This document shows positions 8,672 to 18,147 of a stretch of 64,000 nucleotides of DNA, piece after piece. Made by a program: the position numbers and the translations under genes. Below the pieces are notes generated by a model that saw only the letters and a list, made by a program, of their open reading frames with translations, did not search any database and had not been told where the DNA came from. Numbering within the stretch: position 1 is the stretch's first letter; every line of letters begins with the position of its first letter. The DNA is from Salinisphaera sp002433465 (GTDB lineage Bacteria; Pseudomonadota; Gammaproteobacteria; Nevskiales; Salinisphaeraceae), in the NCBI RefSeq assembly GCF_040361435.1, contig NZ_APNL01000021.1, positions 1 through 64,000 on the forward strand, written 5' to 3'.

Positions 8672-10008
8672 GCGGCCTGCGCGAACAACTCGCCGATGCC
8701 GCCGTGCTGGTGGTCGGCTGTGGCGTGTCCGGCGTATCGGCCGCACGCTTTGCCAGCGCCTGCGGCGCGCGCGTACGCGTGGTCGACAGCCGCGACGAGC
8801 CGCCGGGCGCGCCGGCGCTGTTCGAACATTGCCCCAAGGCGAGCCTGATCGTGGGCGAACTCGATCCCATGCTGCTCGAAGGCATGACCCATATCGTGGT
8901 GTCGCCCGGGGTTGACCTGCGCGAGCCGCTGATCGAGGCCGCGCGCGAGCGCGGTCTCGATGTCGTGGGCGATATCGAATGGTTCGCCCAGGTCGTCGAT
9001 GCGCCGGTGGTCGCGATTACCGGGTCCAACGGCAAGTCCACGGTCACCGCCTGGGTGGGCGAGATCGCGCAGGCCGCAGGCCTGAACTACGCCATGGGCG
9101 GCAATTTCGGCACGCCGGCGCTGGATCTGCTCGCCGACGAGATCGAACTCTATGTACTGGAGCTGTCGAGTTTTCAGCTCGAGCTTACGCACCGGCTGGC
9201 CGCGCGGGCGGCGACCGTGCTCAACATCAGCGCCGATCATATCGACCGGCATGGCACGGTCGAGCACTACGCTGCGCTCAAGGCGCGTATTTTCGCCGCG
9301 GCCGAAGTGGCCGTGACCAATACGGACGATGCCCGCGTAGCGGCCATGCCCACCGGTTCCGCCCGTGCCTTGCGCTTCGGCGCGGCGCCGCAGGCCGACT
9401 ATCGCCTGCTCGATACGGGCGATGCACGCTATCTCGCCCGCGGCGATCAGCCGTGGCTGGCCTGTGAAGAACTACGCCTGGCCGGACGCCACAACCAGCT
9501 CAACGCGCTGGCGGTGTGGGCATTGGCCGAGGCCGCGGGCATCGACCAGGCGGTGATTCGCCGCGGCCTGACGCGTTTTGCCGGCTTGCCGCATCGCTGC
9601 GAAACCGTTGCCGAAATTAAGGGCGTGCGCTGGATCAATGATTCCAAGGGCACCAATCCCGGCGCCATGATGGCCTCGCTGGCCGGCATGGATACGCCGG
9701 TGCTGTTGCTGGCGGGCGGCCAGGCCAAGGGCGCGGACTTCGCCGAGCTCGGACCGCTGGCCGGCGACAAGGCGCGGGTCGTGATCGTGTTCGGCCAGGA
9801 TCGCGACACGATTGCGGCGGCGGTCGACGCCTATGTCCCCGTCGAGCGGGTCGATACGTTGCAACAGGCCGTGCGCGCCGCCGCGAACCGCGCCGAGCGC
9901 GGCGATACGGTGCTGTTCTCGCCGGGCTGTGCGAGCTTCGATCAGTTCGACAATTACGTGCATCGCGGCGAGAGCTTCGTGGCCGCCGTAGAGGAGCTGG
10001 CGGCATGA
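8668..10008 (+). CDS. murD: UDP-MurNAc-L-alanine:D-glutamate ligase MurD
   Basis: Adds D-glutamate to UDP-MurNAc-L-Ala. The start is the ATG at 8668, which overlaps the mraY stop (ATGA) and gives 446 residues, close to the usual 440. An N-terminal Rossmann-like domain (VLVVGCGVSGVSAARF) is followed by the ATP loop ITGSNGKSTVTAWV near residue 115, ELSSFQLE, and the C-terminal WINDSKGTNPGA. Part of the unbroken translational chain of the cluster. Confidence 0.96.
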   Translation: MSGLREQLADAAVLVVGCGVSGVSAARFASACGARVRVVDSRDEPPGAPALFEHCPKASLIVGELDPMLLEGMTHIVVSPGVDLREPLIEAARERGLDVVGDIEWFAQVVDAPVVAITGSNGKSTVTAWVGEIAQAAGLNYAMGGNFGTPALDLLADEIELYVLELSSFQLELTHRLAARAATVLNISADHIDRHGTVEHYAALKARIFAAAEVAVTNTDDARVAAMPTGSARALRFGAAPQADYRLLDTGDARYLARGDQPWLACEELRLAGRHNQLNALAVWALAEAAGIDQAVIRRGLTRFAGLPHRCETVAEIKGVRWINDSKGTNPGAMMASLAGMDTPVLLLAGGQAKGADFAELGPLAGDKARVVIVFGQDRDTIAAAVDAYVPVERVDTLQQAVRAAANRAERGDTVLFSPGCASFDQFDNYVHRGESFVAAVEELAA

Positions 10009-11156
10009 TCCGCGCTTTGCAGAGCATTCAACTGCCGCGGGTACAGCCCGATACGGCGCTTATGGTCGCGCTGGCGCTGATTGGCGGCATCGGTCTGGTC
10101 ATGGTGGGCTCGGCTTCGGTCGCGGTCGCCGATCGGCTGACCGACGACCCGATGTATTTCTTTTATCGTCAGGCCGTATTCGCAGTGGTGGGGCTGGTGG
10201 CCGGCTTTGTCGTGCTGCATGTGCCGATGCGTGTGTGGCAGGCGAATACCTTCACGCTGCTGGGTATCGGGCTGTTGCTGCTGGTGATCGTGCTTATCCC
10301 GGGTATCGGTCATGCCGTCAACGGCGCTCGCCGCTGGATCGATCTGGGGCCGTTCTCCATGCAGGCTTCTGAGCCGGCGCGGTTCTGCCTGATCCTGTAT
10401 GTCGCCGGCTATGCCGCACGCCGCCAGAGCGAGCTTGCCACCAGCTGGGGCGGGCTGTTCCGGCCGATGTTCTTCATGGCACTGGCCAGCTTCCTGCTGC
10501 TGATCGAACCCGACTTCGGTGCAGCCGCGGTCATGGTCGCCGTGGCCGCAATGATTCTGTTTCTGGCCGGCGCACGGCTGACCTACCTGCTCGTGCTCGG
10601 CACGCTGGCCGGCACCGCGGTGGTGGGTCTGGTGCTGTCGTCGCCGTATCGTCTGGCGCGTCTGCTGAGCTTTTCCGATCCCTGGGCGCATCCCTATGCC
10701 AGCGGTTTTCAGCTCACCCAGTCGTTGATCGCCATCGGCCGCGGCGAGATCGCCGGCGTCGGCCTGGGCAATTCGGTGCAGAAACTGCTGTATCTGCCGG
10801 AAACCCATACCGACTTTCTGTTTGCCGTCTATGCCGAGGAATTCGGCCTGATCGGCACGCTGGTGCTGATCGGCCTGTTCGCCACCGTGGTCTGGCGCGG
10901 CTTCGTTATCGCCCGCCGTGCGGTGCTCGCCGAGCAACTGTTCGCCGGCTTCGTGGCCTATGGCATGTCGAGCTGGCTGGTTTTGCAGGCCTTTCTCAAT
11001 ATCGCCGTGAACATGGGGCTGCTGCCGACCAAAGGCCTGACCCTGCCGTTGATGAGCTACGGCGGTTCCAGCCTGGTGATGATGTGCGTGCTCTGTGCGC
11101 TGTTGCTGCGTGTGGACATCGAAACGCGCACGCCCGAGAAAGGGGGCGCGCGATGA
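10005..11156 (+). CDS. ftsW: Septal peptidoglycan glycosyltransferase FtsW
   Basis: SEDS-family polytopic membrane protein of 383 residues that polymerises lipid II at the septum together with FtsI. About ten hydrophobic segments are visible. Family signatures include GIGHAVNGARRWIDLGPFSM near residue 100, the EPDFGAAAVM block, LPETHTDFLFAVYAEEFG near 266 and GLTLPLMSYGGSS near 345. Overlaps murD and murG by four bases each. Confidence 0.96.
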   Translation: MIRALQSIQLPRVQPDTALMVALALIGGIGLVMVGSASVAVADRLTDDPMYFFYRQAVFAVVGLVAGFVVLHVPMRVWQANTFTLLGIGLLLLVIVLIPGIGHAVNGARRWIDLGPFSMQASEPARFCLILYVAGYAARRQSELATSWGGLFRPMFFMALASFLLLIEPDFGAAAVMVAVAAMILFLAGARLTYLLVLGTLAGTAVVGLVLSSPYRLARLLSFSDPWAHPYASGFQLTQSLIAIGRGEIAGVGLGNSVQKLLYLPETHTDFLFAVYAEEFGLIGTLVLIGLFATVVWRGFVIARRAVLAEQLFAGFVAYGMSSWLVLQAFLNIAVNMGLLPTKGLTLPLMSYGGSSLVMMCVLCALLLRVDIETRTPEKGGAR

Positions 11157-12256
11157 CTACGCCCGCAAGCAAGAGCACCCAGGCGCCGCACGTGCTGATC
11201 ATGGCCGGTGGCACCGGCGGCCACGTCTTTCCCGCGTTGGCGGTGGCCAAGGCGCTGCGGGCGCACGGCGTGCAGGTGAGCTGGCTGGGCACGGCGGCCG
11301 GTATCGAGGCACGTCTGGTGCCGGCCAACGATCTGACCCTGCATACCATCGACGTGGCCGGCCTGCGCGGCAAGGGCACGCTTTCGTGGCTGGCCGCGCC
11401 GCTGCGTCTGGCCCGTGCCTGCCTGCAGGCTCTTGCCGTGGTTCGCCGCGTCGCGCCGCAGCTGGTCGTCGGCATGGGCGGATTCGCGGCCGGGCCTGGA
11501 GGGCTGGCCGCGCGTCTGACCGGACGGCCGCTGCTTATCCATGAGCAGAACGCGGCCGCCGGTCTGACCAATCGCCTGCTGGCGCGTATGGCCACCACCG
11601 TGCTGCAGGCATTTCCGAATACGTTTGCCGGCGACACGGCCCGCAGCGTGGGCAATCCCGTGCGCGCCGAAATTCTGGATCTGCCGGGCCCGGCCGCGCG
11701 GTTTGCCGACCGCGATGGCCCGATTAAGCTGCTTGTGCTCGGTGGCAGCGGTGGCGCGCTGGCCATCAACGAGCGCGTGCCGGCGGCACTGGCCCGTATC
11801 GATACGAACAAGCGGCCGCAGGTTCGGCATCAGGCCGGGCGCACGCTCGAACAGGCCGAGGCGGCCTACGCGCAGGCCGGCGTCGAGGCCGATGTGAGTG
11901 CCTTCATCGACGACATGGCGGCCGCCTATGCCTGGGCCGATGTGGTGATCTGTCGCAGCGGCGCGCTTACCGTGGCAGAACTGGCCGCGGCCGGCGTGGC
12001 GGCACTGCTGGTGCCGTATCCGTTTGCGGTCGACGACCACCAGCGCGCCAACGGTCAGTATCTGGTGGACGCGGGGGCGGCGACCCTTATCGACCAGTCC
12101 GAACTGAGCGTCGAGCGCCTTGCCGAAGAGATCGAGCGCCTGTGCGCCGATCGCAACGCGCTGCGCGAACGCGCCGAGGCTGCCCGGCGCGTCGCCTGGC
12201 CGCATGCCACCGACGATATCGTCACCGCCTGCTTCGACACCATGGAGGCCGCATGA
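11153..12256 (+). CDS. murG: UDP-GlcNAc:undecaprenyl-PP-MurNAc-pentapeptide GlcNAc transferase MurG
   Basis: Peripheral inner-membrane GT-B glycosyltransferase that converts lipid I into lipid II. The ATG at 11153 overlaps the ftsW stop and gives 367 residues. It has the N-terminal glycine-rich loop MAGGTGGHVFPALAVA near residue 15, the second motif HEQNAAAGLTNR near 131, and the C-terminal domain with LVLGGSGGALAIN and VICRSGALTVAELAA. Standard length and motifs; no oddities. Confidence 0.96.
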   Translation: MTTPASKSTQAPHVLIMAGGTGGHVFPALAVAKALRAHGVQVSWLGTAAGIEARLVPANDLTLHTIDVAGLRGKGTLSWLAAPLRLARACLQALAVVRRVAPQLVVGMGGFAAGPGGLAARLTGRPLLIHEQNAAAGLTNRLLARMATTVLQAFPNTFAGDTARSVGNPVRAEILDLPGPAARFADRDGPIKLLVLGGSGGALAINERVPAALARIDTNKRPQVRHQAGRTLEQAEAAYAQAGVEADVSAFIDDMAAAYAWADVVICRSGALTVAELAAAGVAALLVPYPFAVDDHQRANGQYLVDAGAATLIDQSELSVERLAEEIERLCADRNALRERAEAARRVAWPHATDDIVTACFDTMEAA

Positions 12257-13707
12257 TTGCCCCCCAGGGACGTAGCCCCAACGGCGATTTCCAGCCGCTG
12301 GCCGAGCGGCCGATGCGGCGCGTGCGTACCGTGCATATGGTGGGCATCGGCGGCGTCGGCATGGCCGGTATCGCCAGCGTGCTGCTCAACCTCGGCTATG
12401 CCGTGACCGGCAGCGATATCAAGGATGGGGTGACCACGCAGGCGCTGGCGGCCCAGGGCGCGAAGATCTTCATCGGCCATGCCGCCGAGAACGTTGAAGG
12501 CGCCGACGTGGTGGTCGTTTCAACCGCGGTGTCCGAGGACAATCCGGAGGTCGCCACCGCGCACGAACGGCTCGTGCCAGTGGTGCGTCGTGCCGAAATG
12601 CTCGCCGAACTGATGCGTTTTCGCTATGGCATCGCCGTGGCCGGCACCCATGGCAAGACCACGACCACGAGTCTGGTTGCCGCACTGCTGGCCGGCGGCG
12701 GGCTGGACCCGACCTTCATCGTCGGCGGCAAGGTGCTGGGCGCCAACAGCAACGCACGCCTGGGCGAGGGTCCGTATCTGGTTGCCGAGGCCGACGAGTC
12801 CGACGCGAGCTTTCTGTTTCTGACCCCGATGATGGCGATCGTTACCAATATCGATGCCGACCATCTGGAAACCTATGGCGGCGAGTTCTCGCGCCTGACC
12901 GAAACCTTCGTGGAATTCCTGCATCACCTGCCGTTCTATGGCCTGGCCGTGCTCTGTGCCGACGACCCGGTGGTGCGTTCGATTCTGGCCGATGTGGGCC
13001 GCCCGATCGTGACCTACGGCATCGACCACGATGCCGACATCATGGCCGAGGATCTGGCCTTCGACGGCACCGGCACGCGCTTCACGCTGCGCCGTAACGG
13101 CGAGCCGGGCCATGCCGTGCATCTCAACCTGCCGGGCAAGCACAACGTGCTTAACGCCCTGGCCGCCGCCGCGGTGGCGCACGAACTGGGTGTGGACATG
13201 GCCGCGATCGGCCAGGCGCTGTCCCAGTTCGCCGGTATCGGCCGTCGCTGCGAAGTCCATGGCGAGATCGTGCTCGCCGGCCAGCGCGTGCTGCTGGTCG
13301 ACGACTACGGCCATCATCCGCGCGAGCTGGTGAGCATCATCAGCGCCGCGCGCAACGCCTGGCCCGATCGGCGGCTGGTGGTGGTATTCCAGCCGCACCG
13401 TTTTTCGCGCACCCGCGATCTGTTCGACGACTTCTGCCAGGTGCTGGCAGAACTGAACGTACTCGTGCTCTGCGAAGTCTATGCCGCGGGCGAACATCCG
13501 ATCGCCGGCGCCGACGGCCGCGCGCTGGCACGCGGCGTGCGTGCGCGCGGCAAGGTCGACCCGGTATTCGTCGACGACGTGCAGCGCCTGAGCGACGTGC
13601 TCAGCGGGGTGGTGCGCGACGGCGACGTACTGCTCACTCTCGGCGCCGGCGATATCGGCGCGGTGGCCCAGCAGATGGCTCGCACATTTAAGGAAGCAAC
13701 GACATGA
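12253..13707 (+). CDS. murC: UDP-MurNAc:L-alanine ligase MurC
   Basis: First Mur ligase of the pathway, joining L-alanine to UDP-MurNAc. The ATG at 12253 overlaps the murG stop and gives 484 residues. The Rossmann-like start HMVGIGGVGMAGIASVL begins near residue 28, the ATP loop AGTHGKTTTTSLVAAL near 131, and the C-terminal block VDDYGHHPRE near 350. A short proline- and glutamine-containing extension precedes the first domain, as in other gammaproteobacteria. Confidence 0.96.
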   Translation: MIAPQGRSPNGDFQPLAERPMRRVRTVHMVGIGGVGMAGIASVLLNLGYAVTGSDIKDGVTTQALAAQGAKIFIGHAAENVEGADVVVVSTAVSEDNPEVATAHERLVPVVRRAEMLAELMRFRYGIAVAGTHGKTTTTSLVAALLAGGGLDPTFIVGGKVLGANSNARLGEGPYLVAEADESDASFLFLTPMMAIVTNIDADHLETYGGEFSRLTETFVEFLHHLPFYGLAVLCADDPVVRSILADVGRPIVTYGIDHDADIMAEDLAFDGTGTRFTLRRNGEPGHAVHLNLPGKHNVLNALAAAAVAHELGVDMAAIGQALSQFAGIGRRCEVHGEIVLAGQRVLLVDDYGHHPRELVSIISAARNAWPDRRLVVVFQPHRFSRTRDLFDDFCQVLAELNVLVLCEVYAAGEHPIAGADGRALARGVRARGKVDPVFVDDVQRLSDVLSGVVRDGDVLLTLGAGDIGAVAQQMARTFKEATT

Positions 13708-14669
13708 ACAGCCCGCGTATTACCGATGCAAGCGCGTTTGGCCGTGTTGCCGTTCTCATGGGCGGCTGGTCGGCCGAGCGCGCCGTATCTTTGGATTCTG
13801 GCGCAGCGGTGGGTGCCGCCCTGGAACGCCGCGGCGTGGATGTCACGATCATCGACGTCGACCAGCGGCGCGTGCTCGGTCTGGCTGAGGAAGGCTTCGA
13901 CCGCGTGTGGCTGGCATTGCATGGCCGCGGCGGCGAAGACGGCCTGGTCCAGGGCGCGCTCGAGCTGCAAGGGCTGCCTTATACGGGCAGCGGCGTGCTG
14001 GCCAGTGCCTTGTCTATGGACAAGGTGCGCACGAAAGCGCTGTGGGCCGCGCAGGGTATCCCGACGCCGGCCCATCGGCTGCTGGATTCCCGCACCGATT
14101 CGCAGGCCGTGGTCGACGCGCTCGGGCTGCCGCTGATCGTCAAGCCGGTGCATGAAGGCTCAACCATCGGCATCAGCAAGGTCGAGCGCATCGAGGATCT
14201 GGATGCCGCGCGCGCCGCGGCCGCGAAATACGATCGCGAGGTGATGGCCGAGCAGTTCGTGGCCGGGCCCGAATACACGGCATCGATTCTGGATGGGCGC
14301 GCCTTGCCGCTGATTCATATCGAGCCGTCCAGCGGTTTCTACGACTACGAAGCGAAGTACGTCGCCAACGACACCCTTTATCACTGCCCCTGCGATCTCG
14401 AACAGGGCCGCGAGGCCGAGCTGCAGCGCCTGGCGCTGCGTGCTTTCGAGATCACCGGGGCGCGCGGCTGGGGGCGCGTCGACTTCATGCTCGATGCGGC
14501 CGGCCAGCCGTGGTTTCTGGAACTCAACGCCATTCCCGGCATGACTTCGCATTCGCTTGTGCCGATGGCGGCGCGCGCCGCAGGAATGGATTTCGACGAA
14601 CTGGTGTGGCGCATTCTTGCCGCCACGCTGAACACGGCTAATCAGGAGAAAGACAATGAACTGGCGTGA
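13704..14669 (+). CDS. ddl: D-alanine--D-alanine ligase DdlB
   Basis: ATP-grasp enzyme of 321 residues that makes the D-Ala-D-Ala dipeptide used by MurF. Motifs: VLMGGWSAERAVSLDSG at the N-terminus, LHGRGGEDGLVQG near residue 73, the ATP-grasp strand LPLIVKPVHEGSTIGI near 145, and the metal-binding end VDFMLDAAGQPWFLELNAIPGMT near 260-280. Starts with an ATGA overlap of murC and runs 14 bases into ftsQ. Confidence 0.96.
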   Translation: MNSPRITDASAFGRVAVLMGGWSAERAVSLDSGAAVGAALERRGVDVTIIDVDQRRVLGLAEEGFDRVWLALHGRGGEDGLVQGALELQGLPYTGSGVLASALSMDKVRTKALWAAQGIPTPAHRLLDSRTDSQAVVDALGLPLIVKPVHEGSTIGISKVERIEDLDAARAAAAKYDREVMAEQFVAGPEYTASILDGRALPLIHIEPSSGFYDYEAKYVANDTLYHCPCDLEQGREAELQRLALRAFEITGARGWGRVDFMLDAAGQPWFLELNAIPGMTSHSLVPMAARAAGMDFDELVWRILAATLNTANQEKDNELA

Positions 14670-15402
14670 ACCCAAGCGCTGGCGGGACGCCCTGGTGGGC
14701 GCAGGTTTGCTGCTGGGTGTGGCAGCCTGTACCTGGCAGGGGATCAAGCCGGAAGGCGAAGCCGCTCGGCACCTGTATATTAGCGGCGACGCGGTGCATG
14801 TCAGCGACGATCGGATCGCGGAAATCGCCGCGCCTTACCTGGATGCCTCCTTTTTCGACGTGGATTTGGAGGGATTGCAGGCAAAACTCGGTAATCTGGC
14901 ATGGTTGCGCGAAGTGAAGGTTTCGCGCCACTGGCCGGATGGTGTGGTCGTCCGGGTAAGCGAGCACGAGCCCGTCGCGCTATGGGGCGAAAACTCCGTG
15001 CTCGCGGCAGACGGTCAGGTTTTTACGCCGTCGGCGCAGACACGGCCCGCGGGGCTGGTACAACTCCACGGCCCGGATACGGCGGGCCTGAAGGTCTATA
15101 ACATGTATCAAAAGCTGGCCGAGACGCTAGCGGCTTCCGACGTCGAGCTGCATAGTCTCGCGTTGGACGCGCGTGGCTCGTGGAGCGCGCAGCTGGCCGA
15201 TGGGCTCGAGCTGCGCCTGGGCCGCGACGATATCGATGCCCGCGTGCAGCGTTTCGTGCGCTATGCGCTGGGTGATGAGCAGGCGCGCAGCCGTCTGGCC
15301 GATGCCGGCTATGTGGATTTGCGCTACAGCGATGGTTTTGCAGTCGGCGGCACGCGTGCCGCGACCGGCAATCAGGAGAAAGGTGATGAGCAAGCGGCCT
15401 GA
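14656..15402 (+). CDS. ftsQ: Cell division protein FtsQ
   Basis: Bitopic divisome protein of 248 residues. One membrane segment (about residues 12-28) is followed by a periplasmic POTRA domain (LYISGDAVHVSDDRIAEI) and the FtsQ-type domain (NLAWLREVKVSRHWPDGVVVRVSEHEPVA). FtsQ links FtsK to FtsL and FtsB. The ATG at 14656 has AGGAG upstream at 14645-14649 and lies inside the end of ddl. The last 17 bases overlap ftsA. Family sequence is variable, but domain pattern and context agree. Confidence 0.92.
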   Translation: MNWREPKRWRDALVGAGLLLGVAACTWQGIKPEGEAARHLYISGDAVHVSDDRIAEIAAPYLDASFFDVDLEGLQAKLGNLAWLREVKVSRHWPDGVVVRVSEHEPVALWGENSVLAADGQVFTPSAQTRPAGLVQLHGPDTAGLKVYNMYQKLAETLAASDVELHSLALDARGSWSAQLADGLELRLGRDDIDARVQRFVRYALGDEQARSRLADAGYVDLRYSDGFAVGGTRAATGNQEKGDEQAA

Positions 15403-16621
15403 CCAGAATCTCGTCGTCGGCCTCGATATCGGCACCTCCAAGGTTGCCTGTATCGTCGCCGAGATCAACGAGGGCAAGCTCGAGATCATCGGTCTGGGTA
15501 GTGCGCCGTCGCGCGGCATGAAGAAGGGGATGGTGGTCAATATCGAATCCACCACCGATTCCATTCGTCGCGCGGTCGAAGAAGCCGAGTTGATGGCCGG
15601 TTGCCGGATCCAGTCCGTGCACTGCGGAATCTCGGGCGCCCATGTGCGCTCGCTGAATTCGCACGGCATCGTGGCGGTGCGCAACAAGGAAGTCACCGAA
15701 TCGGATATCGAGCGCGTGATCGATGCCGCCTGCGCGGTCGCGATTCCGGCCGACCAGAAGATCCTGCACGTGCTGCCTCAGGAATTCGCCGTCGACGACA
15801 ACGAAGGTATCCAGGAGCCGGTCGGCATGTCCGGCGTGCGTCTGGAGGCCAAGGTGCATATCGTCACCGGCGCGGTGACCTCGGCACAGAATATTCAGAA
15901 ATGCGTCGGCCGTTGCGGCCTGGAAGTCTCCAAGCTGTCGCTCGAACAGCTGGCGTCCAGCTATGCGGTGCTTTCCGACGACGAAAAGGATCTGGGCGTC
16001 GCCCTGGTCGATATTGGCGGCGGTACCTCGGATATCGCCGTGTTCGTCAACGGCTCAATTCGGCATACGGCGGTGATCCCGATCGCCGGCGATCAGGTGA
16101 CCAACGATATCGCGGTCGCGCTGCGTACGCCGACCCAGCATGCCGAGGGCATCAAGATTCGCTATGGCTGTGCCTTGCCGGAACTCATCGAGGACGACGA
16201 TGCCATTGAAGTACCGAGTGTCGGCGAACGCCCGCCGCGGCGGCTGTCGCGCTATACGCTCGCCGAGGTGATCAAGCCGCGCTACGAAGAGCTGTTCATG
16301 CTCATCCACAAGGAACTGGTGCGCTCCGGTTTCGAGGATCTGCTGGCCGGCGGCGTGGTGATCACCGGTGGCTCATCCAAGATGGAAGGGCTCACCGACC
16401 TGGCCGAAGAGGTGTTCCATATGTCGGTTCGCCTGGGTACGCCGCAGCGCGTGCAGGGACTTTCGGATGTGGTGAAGAATCCGATCCATGCCACGGGCGT
16501 GGGTCTGCTCGAGTTCGGTAACCGTTCCCAGCCGCGGCCGGGAATCGATATTTCCAATAAAGATAATTCGTTTGCGCAGGTCTGGGAGCGGATGAAGGCC
16601 TGGTTCCAGGGGAATTTCTAG
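15386..16621 (+). CDS. ftsA: Cell division protein FtsA
   Basis: Actin-like ATPase that anchors FtsZ to the membrane and recruits later divisome proteins. The ATG at 15386 has AGGAG at 15374-15378 and gives 411 residues. Visible actin-fold motifs: VVGLDIGTSKVACIVAE near residue 10, the 1C subdomain with HVLPQEFAVD, ALVDIGGGTSDIAVF near 206, and VVITGGSSKMEGL near 325. The very C-terminus ERMKAWFQGNF is the amphipathic membrane-targeting helix. Overlaps ftsQ by 17 bases. Confidence 0.96.
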   Translation: MSKRPDQNLVVGLDIGTSKVACIVAEINEGKLEIIGLGSAPSRGMKKGMVVNIESTTDSIRRAVEEAELMAGCRIQSVHCGISGAHVRSLNSHGIVAVRNKEVTESDIERVIDAACAVAIPADQKILHVLPQEFAVDDNEGIQEPVGMSGVRLEAKVHIVTGAVTSAQNIQKCVGRCGLEVSKLSLEQLASSYAVLSDDEKDLGVALVDIGGGTSDIAVFVNGSIRHTAVIPIAGDQVTNDIAVALRTPTQHAEGIKIRYGCALPELIEDDDAIEVPSVGERPPRRLSRYTLAEVIKPRYEELFMLIHKELVRSGFEDLLAGGVVITGGSSKMEGLTDLAEEVFHMSVRLGTPQRVQGLSDVVKNPIHATGVGLLEFGNRSQPRPGIDISNKDNSFAQVWERMKAWFQGNF

Positions 16622-16722
16622 TTTCGCGTTCGATCAACGTCGGTCAATTGCCGGCAGTCGCCGGCCCGACACAAAAGTTTTTCCGCAAGGAAAAAGCACG
16701 GCAACCAAGATAGAGGTGCATC

Positions 16723-17868
16723 ATGCCTGAAGTATTTGAATTTGCAGATCAAAAGACCGATAAGGCCATTATCAAGGTCATCGGCGTCGGCGGTGGCGGC
16801 GGCAACACCATCAACCAGATGGTCAACGGCGGCATCGAAGGCGTGGACTTCATCTGTGCCAACACCGATGCCCAGCATCTGGAGCGTTGCGATGCCGATG
16901 TGCTCGTACAGCTCGGCATGAACGTCACCCGCGGCCTGGGCGCCGGTGCGGATCCGGCCATCGGCCGTCAGGCCGCCGAAGAGGATCGCGACCGCATTCG
17001 TGAATCCATCGAAGGCGCGGATATGCTGTTCATTACCGCCGGCATGGGTGGCGGCACCGGCACCGGCGCGGCGCCGGTCGTGGCCGAGATCGCCCGCGAA
17101 ATGGGCATTCTCACCCTGGCCGTCGTGACCAAGCCGTTCCCGTTCGAGCGCGGCCGTCGCATGGAAATCGCCAAGCAGGGCATTGAAGAGCTGGGTCGCT
17201 ATGTCGATTCGCTGATCGTGATCCCGAACGAAAAGCTGCTCACCGCCCTGGGCAAGGCGACCACGCTCAAGAACGCCTTCCAGGCGGCCAACAATGTGCT
17301 GCACAACGCGGTGCAGGGCATTTCCGATCTGATTACCCGTCCGGGTGTGATCAACGTCGACTTTGCCGACGTGCGTCGCGTGATGTCGGTGCAGGGTATG
17401 GCCATGATGGGCCGTGCGACGGCCGTCGGCGACGACCGTGCCCGCGAAGCCGCAGAAGCCGCGCTGGCCTCGCCGCTGCTGGATGATCTGAGCCTGCACG
17501 GCGCCCAGGGCCTGCTGGTCAACGTCTCGGGCGACGAGAACCTGGGCATCCACGAGTTCCAGATCGTAAACGAAGTCATCGCCGATATGGGCGCGGACAA
17601 CGCCGAAGTCATCGTCGGCATGGCCGAAGATCCGAGCATGGGCGACGAAATCTGCGTAACCGTCGTGGCTACGGGCCTGGGCCGTCAGGCCGAAGAGCGC
17701 GAAGCCATTCGTGCCGTCAAGCGTGATGCCGGCGGCCAGATGCGCTACGAGGATCTGGATCGTCCCACGGTGATCCGTAACCGTCCGCAGCAGTCCTCGC
17801 GCGAGAACGCCGCGGTCGATATGGATTACTTCGACGTGCCGGCGTTTCTGCGTAACCAGGCCGACTAA
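16723..17868 (+). CDS. ftsZ: Cell division protein FtsZ
   Basis: Tubulin-like GTPase forming the Z-ring; 381 residues. The tubulin signature GGGTGTGAAP lies near residue 108, with VIGVGGGGGNTIN near 18 and NADxAD-type residues in VINVDFADVR near 209. After a variable linker the protein ends in DYFDVPAFLRNQAD, the conserved C-terminal peptide that binds FtsA and ZipA. Unlike the rest of the cluster it is separated from ftsA by 101 bases and has its own strong site GAGGTG at about 16711-16716, as expected for a protein made in excess. Confidence 0.97.
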   Translation: MPEVFEFADQKTDKAIIKVIGVGGGGGNTINQMVNGGIEGVDFICANTDAQHLERCDADVLVQLGMNVTRGLGAGADPAIGRQAAEEDRDRIRESIEGADMLFITAGMGGGTGTGAAPVVAEIAREMGILTLAVVTKPFPFERGRRMEIAKQGIEELGRYVDSLIVIPNEKLLTALGKATTLKNAFQAANNVLHNAVQGISDLITRPGVINVDFADVRRVMSVQGMAMMGRATAVGDDRAREAAEAALASPLLDDLSLHGAQGLLVNVSGDENLGIHEFQIVNEVIADMGADNAEVIVGMAEDPSMGDEICVTVVATGLGRQAEEREAIRAVKRDAGGQMRYEDLDRPTVIRNRPQQSSRENAAVDMDYFDVPAFLRNQAD

Positions 17869-17927
17869 AGGCCATGGTTGCAGGGCGTCTGCCGGAGCCG
17901 GCCTGCGGGCCGGCGGTAGTCGAAAAC

Positions 17928-17965
17928 ATGCCGGTTGGCGGTAGCCGTGCGCTGCCAACCGGCAT
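17928..17965 (+). terminator. Stem-loop after ftsZ, possible end of the dcw operon
   Basis: ATGCCGGTTGGC at 17928-17939 pairs perfectly with GCCAACCGGCAT at 17954-17965, with a short variable top. It lies 60 bases after the ftsZ stop. No T-run follows (CCCTGTGTTAATC), so it is either a weak or Rho-assisted terminator, or an mRNA 3' stabiliser. Confidence 0.4.
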
Positions 17966-18080
17966 CCCTGTGTTAATCTAAGCGGCTTTGCGGACCGGGC
18001 TTTTTCGGGTTCCGGGCGCGAGCGGTAGCAGGACGCGGCGAGTTAAGGCGAAATTAAGCCACTGTGCATAAAGTATCTGA

Positions 18081-18094
18081 CCGTCAGGTGACGG
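18081..18094. repeat. Short palindrome upstream of lpxC
   Basis: CCGTCAGGTGACGG has 6-base arms around a GG centre, 54 bases before the lpxC start. It could be an operator or a small leader hairpin. No known regulator is recognised. Confidence 0.3.
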
Positions 18095-18147
18095 CTTTAT
18101 GACATGGCAAGCCGAGCATGACAAACCGCCACAAGGATAAGAACTCG

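Noticed and set aside
16622..16722. Search for a terminator between ftsA and ftsZ
   Set aside because: No stem-loop with a T-run; ftsZ is most likely transcribed through from upstream, perhaps with extra promoters inside ftsQ or ftsA.
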